In this document: positions 61,436 to 64,000 of the stretch, in pieces
How positions within the stretch are numbered: the first letter of the stretch is position 1
Layout: every line of letters starts with the position of its first letter
Source of the DNA: TMP-7 sp038212445
GTDB lineage: Bacteria > Acidobacteriota > Terriglobia > Bryobacterales > Bryobacteraceae
DNA: 64,000 nucleotides
NCBI GenBank assembly: GCA_038212445.1
Contig: JBBQUM010000008.1
Coordinates: forward strand, 62,001-126,000
Direction: 5' to 3'
Position numbers and translations under genes: made by a program
The notes under the pieces: generated by a model
What the model was told of the DNA's origin: nothing
The model's database searches: none
Seen by the model: only the letters and a program-made list of their open reading frames with translations

Positions 61436-63448
61436 CTAGGGCGCAGTCGGGAACACCGATACGCGCAGCCTAGCGCAGCCCATCGGGATGAGGACGATGT
61501 CCTCCAGCTTCTCCGACGACTTCACGGGACTGTGCGGGACTTCCTGGATCAGGCCGTTCGCTTCGAGCGTCCAGCCGGGAACGCGGCGGCCTTTGGCGAC
61601 AATGCGAACCGGCGCTGCGTCGGGAGTGAACGGCTGACCGTCGGGGCGTGGCCCCTGCTCGACACGCATCGAGGATGCATCACCATCCAGCGCGTAGTTC
61701 CACGGCGTGGATGCAAACAGCTCGAAGGCCGGCCACTTCTCGTTGCTGCCGTACGGCTGCCAGCGCTCGCCGATCTTGAGCGAGTACGCCAGCGGTCCGC
61801 GATGCACCGACACTGCGCCGCCCGCCTTCGCCCAGGTCTTCAGTTCGATCTTCATCGGCAGGGTTAGTTCGACCTCATCTCCGTTCTTCCAGGCGCGGTC
61901 GACGGTCACCCAGCCACGGCCTGCTCCAGTAACAGGAATCGCGGCGCCATTCACGGTCAAATGCGGGGCCACCGCCCACGCAGGAATCCGTAACGTGAGC
62001 GGGAACCTCACTGCCGACTTCGACTCCACTTTGAACCGCACGACGTCGCTAAACGGATAGTCAGTGGCTTCGACAATCCGCACGCGCTCGCCCGAGCCCA
62101 CCTGCGCCTCCACGGAACTGGGCGCGTAGAGCACGGCCGCGAGTCCGTTGCCACCCGAAGCCATCCAAAGATGTTCGGCGTAGTACGGCCAGGCGTGCGC
62201 GACGTTGTGCTGGCAGCAGCGGTATTGATACGGATTGTAGGAGAACATGTCGCCGCCGTTCTCGATCACCGGCGCCTTGCTCTTACGGTCGAGCTGGACC
62301 TGGTTGGCGGCGGTGAGGTAGTGGAGGCCCTTGAGGTCGGGCGTCATCGAGGCCGGCAGCGAGTTGAAGGCAACGTCTTCGGCGCGGTCGGCCCAGACGG
62401 CGTCGCCGGTGATCTTGAGCAGCATCTCGTCGCTGAGAAGGTACTCGGCCATGGAGCAGGTCTCGGCGGCTTGGCGGGGTCCGGTATGACCAGGGCGGGC
62501 GTTCTCGTCGGCGGCGAACATACCGCCAGGCATCTGGCCGTACTCGTCCATCACCATCCTGTATGAGCGCTCGGTGGCGTCGATGAACTTCGAATCGCGC
62601 GACTGCTGGTAATACTCGGCCGGCTCGCGGAACCCTTGCGAGATGTTCACGCCGTGCCAGGTGGGAATGTTGGCGAACCAGTCGGCTGTGCGCTCGTGGT
62701 TGAGCCTGGCGAGATCGAGCAGCCAGCGCTCGCCGGTGCGGTTGTAGAGCCAGTAGATGGAATCGAGATTATCGCCGCCGCGGTACTTCTGCCAGCTTCC
62801 CGGCAGGAATTGATCCTTCGGAATGGTCCGCTGCCAAGCGAAGTATTTCAGCATGAAGGGCAGCACACGCTTGTCGCCGGTGGCTTCGTAGAGTGTGCGC
62901 AGCGGATATAGCATGATCATGTTGGGCCAGAGATCGATGATCTCCGCCGGCTTGTCGAGGTTCATCTCAGGCTGGTCGCCGCGGCGAACGGTCAGATTTT
63001 TCCGAGTCCCGAAATAGCCGTCCTTCTGCTGATTGGCGATGACGGCATCGAGCCACTTGCGGGCTTCAGCTTTGATGCGTTCGTCGCCTAGGACAAATCC
63101 GAGATCGGTGAAGCCCTTGAGCCAGTAGGGCGCTTCTTCCCAGCCGCGGTCCGCCGAGCCCGGCGCTACCCAACCGTTGCCTTCGTACTTACAGAACTGG
63201 CTGATCTCGCTCAAGCGTCCGGAGAAGCCTTCGCCCTCCAGCTCAAGCTGTTTGCGAATCCACCCCTCGGGACGGATGCTGCCAATGGGGAGTTTTGCCA
63301 GAGGACTAGCGGCCAGGGGAGCGCGATTCCCAACATAGAAGCGGTTTGAACCGGCGGGGGGTGTGGGAGCAATCTCAGCAGCTGGAAGCGATGCAAGAGC
63401 CAGCGTAAGAATAAGTAACCGGTACTGCTTAGATAAACTTTCCTTCAC
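61436..63448 (-). CDS. GH127-type beta-L-arabinofuranosidase-like protein (DUF1680), exported
   Basis: 670 residues with a signal peptide (about 1-25). The (alpha/alpha)6 barrel domain (about 75-440) carries the conserved Cys region YRCCQHN, with C411 and C412 in the position of the catalytic and zinc-binding cysteines of HypBA1, and an earlier ETCSMAEYL (E-x-C) supplying further ligands. Beta-sandwich domains follow to the C-terminus. The family releases L-arabinofuranose from plant glycans; related branches act on other sugars. It probably serves plant-polymer breakdown in the periplasm or outside. It is a lone gene. Confidence 0.85.
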   Translation of the reverse strand: MKESLSKQYRLLILTLALASLPAAEIAPTPPAGSNRFYVGNRAPLAASPLAKLPIGSIRPEGWIRKQLELEGEGFSGRLSEISQFCKYEGNGWVAPGSADRGWEEAPYWLKGFTDLGFVLGDERIKAEARKWLDAVIANQQKDGYFGTRKNLTVRRGDQPEMNLDKPAEIIDLWPNMIMLYPLRTLYEATGDKRVLPFMLKYFAWQRTIPKDQFLPGSWQKYRGGDNLDSIYWLYNRTGERWLLDLARLNHERTADWFANIPTWHGVNISQGFREPAEYYQQSRDSKFIDATERSYRMVMDEYGQMPGGMFAADENARPGHTGPRQAAETCSMAEYLLSDEMLLKITGDAVWADRAEDVAFNSLPASMTPDLKGLHYLTAANQVQLDRKSKAPVIENGGDMFSYNPYQYRCCQHNVAHAWPYYAEHLWMASGGNGLAAVLYAPSSVEAQVGSGERVRIVEATDYPFSDVVRFKVESKSAVRFPLTLRIPAWAVAPHLTVNGAAIPVTGAGRGWVTVDRAWKNGDEVELTLPMKIELKTWAKAGGAVSVHRGPLAYSLKIGERWQPYGSNEKWPAFELFASTPWNYALDGDASSMRVEQGPRPDGQPFTPDAAPVRIVAKGRRVPGWTLEANGLIQEVPHSPVKSSEKLEDIVLIPMGCARLRVSVFPTAP

Positions 63449-63565
63449 TAGAATTCACTCTACAACCTGGACATCTTCTGCGATACTGTAGCCATTGGTC
63501 ACGCTTCTGGGTTGGGGTTGCAAGTAGTTACACGAAGTCTGATATTATTACTGAAATCTCAAAAC

Positions 63566-64000
63566 ATGCTAATGGCGCGACGTTTCGTGGTCTCTGCTCT
63601 ATTACTGGGTGCTTCGCTGGTACTGGCTGCTTCGCTGGAAGCCGGCGGCCCACCCGATCGGGTGTATAAGGGCGAGTTTGCCAAACATATCTCTCCCACC
63701 ACCGACCTTCGTGTCGTGGATTGGAACATCAACCGGGGCAAGAAACTCGACCAGGTTGTGGCAGCGTTGCGCGCCCAGGACCCGGACGTGGTGCTCCTGC
63801 AGGAGGTGGATCTCGAAGTTCGCCGCACGGGCGGACTGGATATCGCTTCGGAGATCGCCAAGCGTCTCGGCATGAACTATGTCTTCGCGCCTGAGTTTGA
63901 GGAGGTAGGCCAGTCGATGGACTCCGACAGGCCGGCGCTTCACGGGCAGGCGATTCTGGCGCGCGTTCCCATTCGCAATGTCAGAGTGCTGCGCTACGAA
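63566..64000 (+). CDS. endonuclease/exonuclease/phosphatase family protein, N-terminal part
   Basis: 145 residues are visible; the gene runs off the right edge. A signal peptide (about 1-26, VVSALLLGASLVLAASLEAG) is followed by LRVVDWNINRG, DPDVVLLQEVD, the opening strands and Glu (Mg ligand) of the EEP fold. Starts at 63566 and 63572 are both in frame. Exported members act as nucleases or as phospholipid/phosphoinositide phosphatases; which one applies cannot be told from this part. Confidence 0.82.
   Translation, partial: MLMARRFVVSALLLGASLVLAASLEAGGPPDRVYKGEFAKHISPTTDLRVVDWNINRGKKLDQVVAALRAQDPDVVLLQEVDLEVRRTGGLDIASEIAKRLGMNYVFAPEFEEVGQSMDSDRPALHGQAILARVPIRNVRVLRYE

Noticed and set aside
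1..64000. CRISPR arrays, rRNA, tRNA and complete insertion sequences
   Set aside because: No regularly spaced repeats, no CCA-ending cloverleaf and no transposase or integrase motif was seen by eye; small RNAs could be missed without a search.

Overview
This 64 kb window is chromosomal DNA from a high-GC Gram-negative bacterium, most likely an acidobacterium of the Solibacter/Bryobacter group. The indications are a secreted protein with the Solibacter-type C-terminal domain (TIGR03437-like, 5721-7553), several MacB/FtsX-like permeases of the acidobacterial duplicated orphan permease (ADOP) type next to PadR regulators and without any ABC ATPase gene, an acidobacterial-style Ser/Thr kinase fused to a WD40-like propeller, and a BamA/Skp outer-membrane assembly pair. 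No rRNA, tRNA, CRISPR array or complete insertion sequence was recognised.

Layout. 1-21.9 kb is dense housekeeping DNA: DinB fragment, M28 peptidase; a minus-strand operon of cysteine desulfurase, mnmA and an LpxL-type acyltransferase; a SAM hydrolase-type protein; the TIGR03437 protein; mutM, a homocysteine methyltransferase/MTHFR fusion and a Sua5/YrdC protein as a plus-strand run; a cytochrome c/PQQ-propeller protein; bamA, an OmpH/Skp chaperone and a DUF4019 protein; then membrane and envelope proteins. 22.0-27.7 kb is a compact accessory island: a caspase-family protease translationally coupled to an alpha/beta hydrolase, a convergent membrane-anchored protein, and two overlapping unknown genes. 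It is the best candidate here for an undescribed (conflict or cell-death type) system. 27.6-31.2 kb holds aspS, hisS and a gamma-carbonic-anhydrase-like gene.

31.2-49.1 kb is a decaying accessory region. It contains a hicB antitoxin with a frameshifted hicA, a broken secreted-protein gene, a truncated ADOP permease next to an intact PadR, a LysR/permease pair, a Ser/Thr kinase gene with a nonsense codon and a frameshift, an SDR gene with two frameshifts, hairpin repeats, and two tandem copies of a ~110 bp element with terminal inverted repeats. Several other genes there (NAD(P)-binding protein, propeller protein, VOC protein, Sel1 protein, ester cyclase) look intact.

49.1-64 kb is again compact: a DUF1175 / alpha-2-macroglobulin / six-TM protein operon, an ECF sigma factor with an RskA-type anti-sigma factor, an intact ADOP permease with its PadR regulator and a clear palindromic operator, a hipBA toxin-antitoxin pair with an inverted-repeat operator, a GH127-type glycosidase, and the start of an endonuclease/exonuclease/phosphatase gene that runs off the end. 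All functional names rest on motif and family recognition by eye; no database search was possible.
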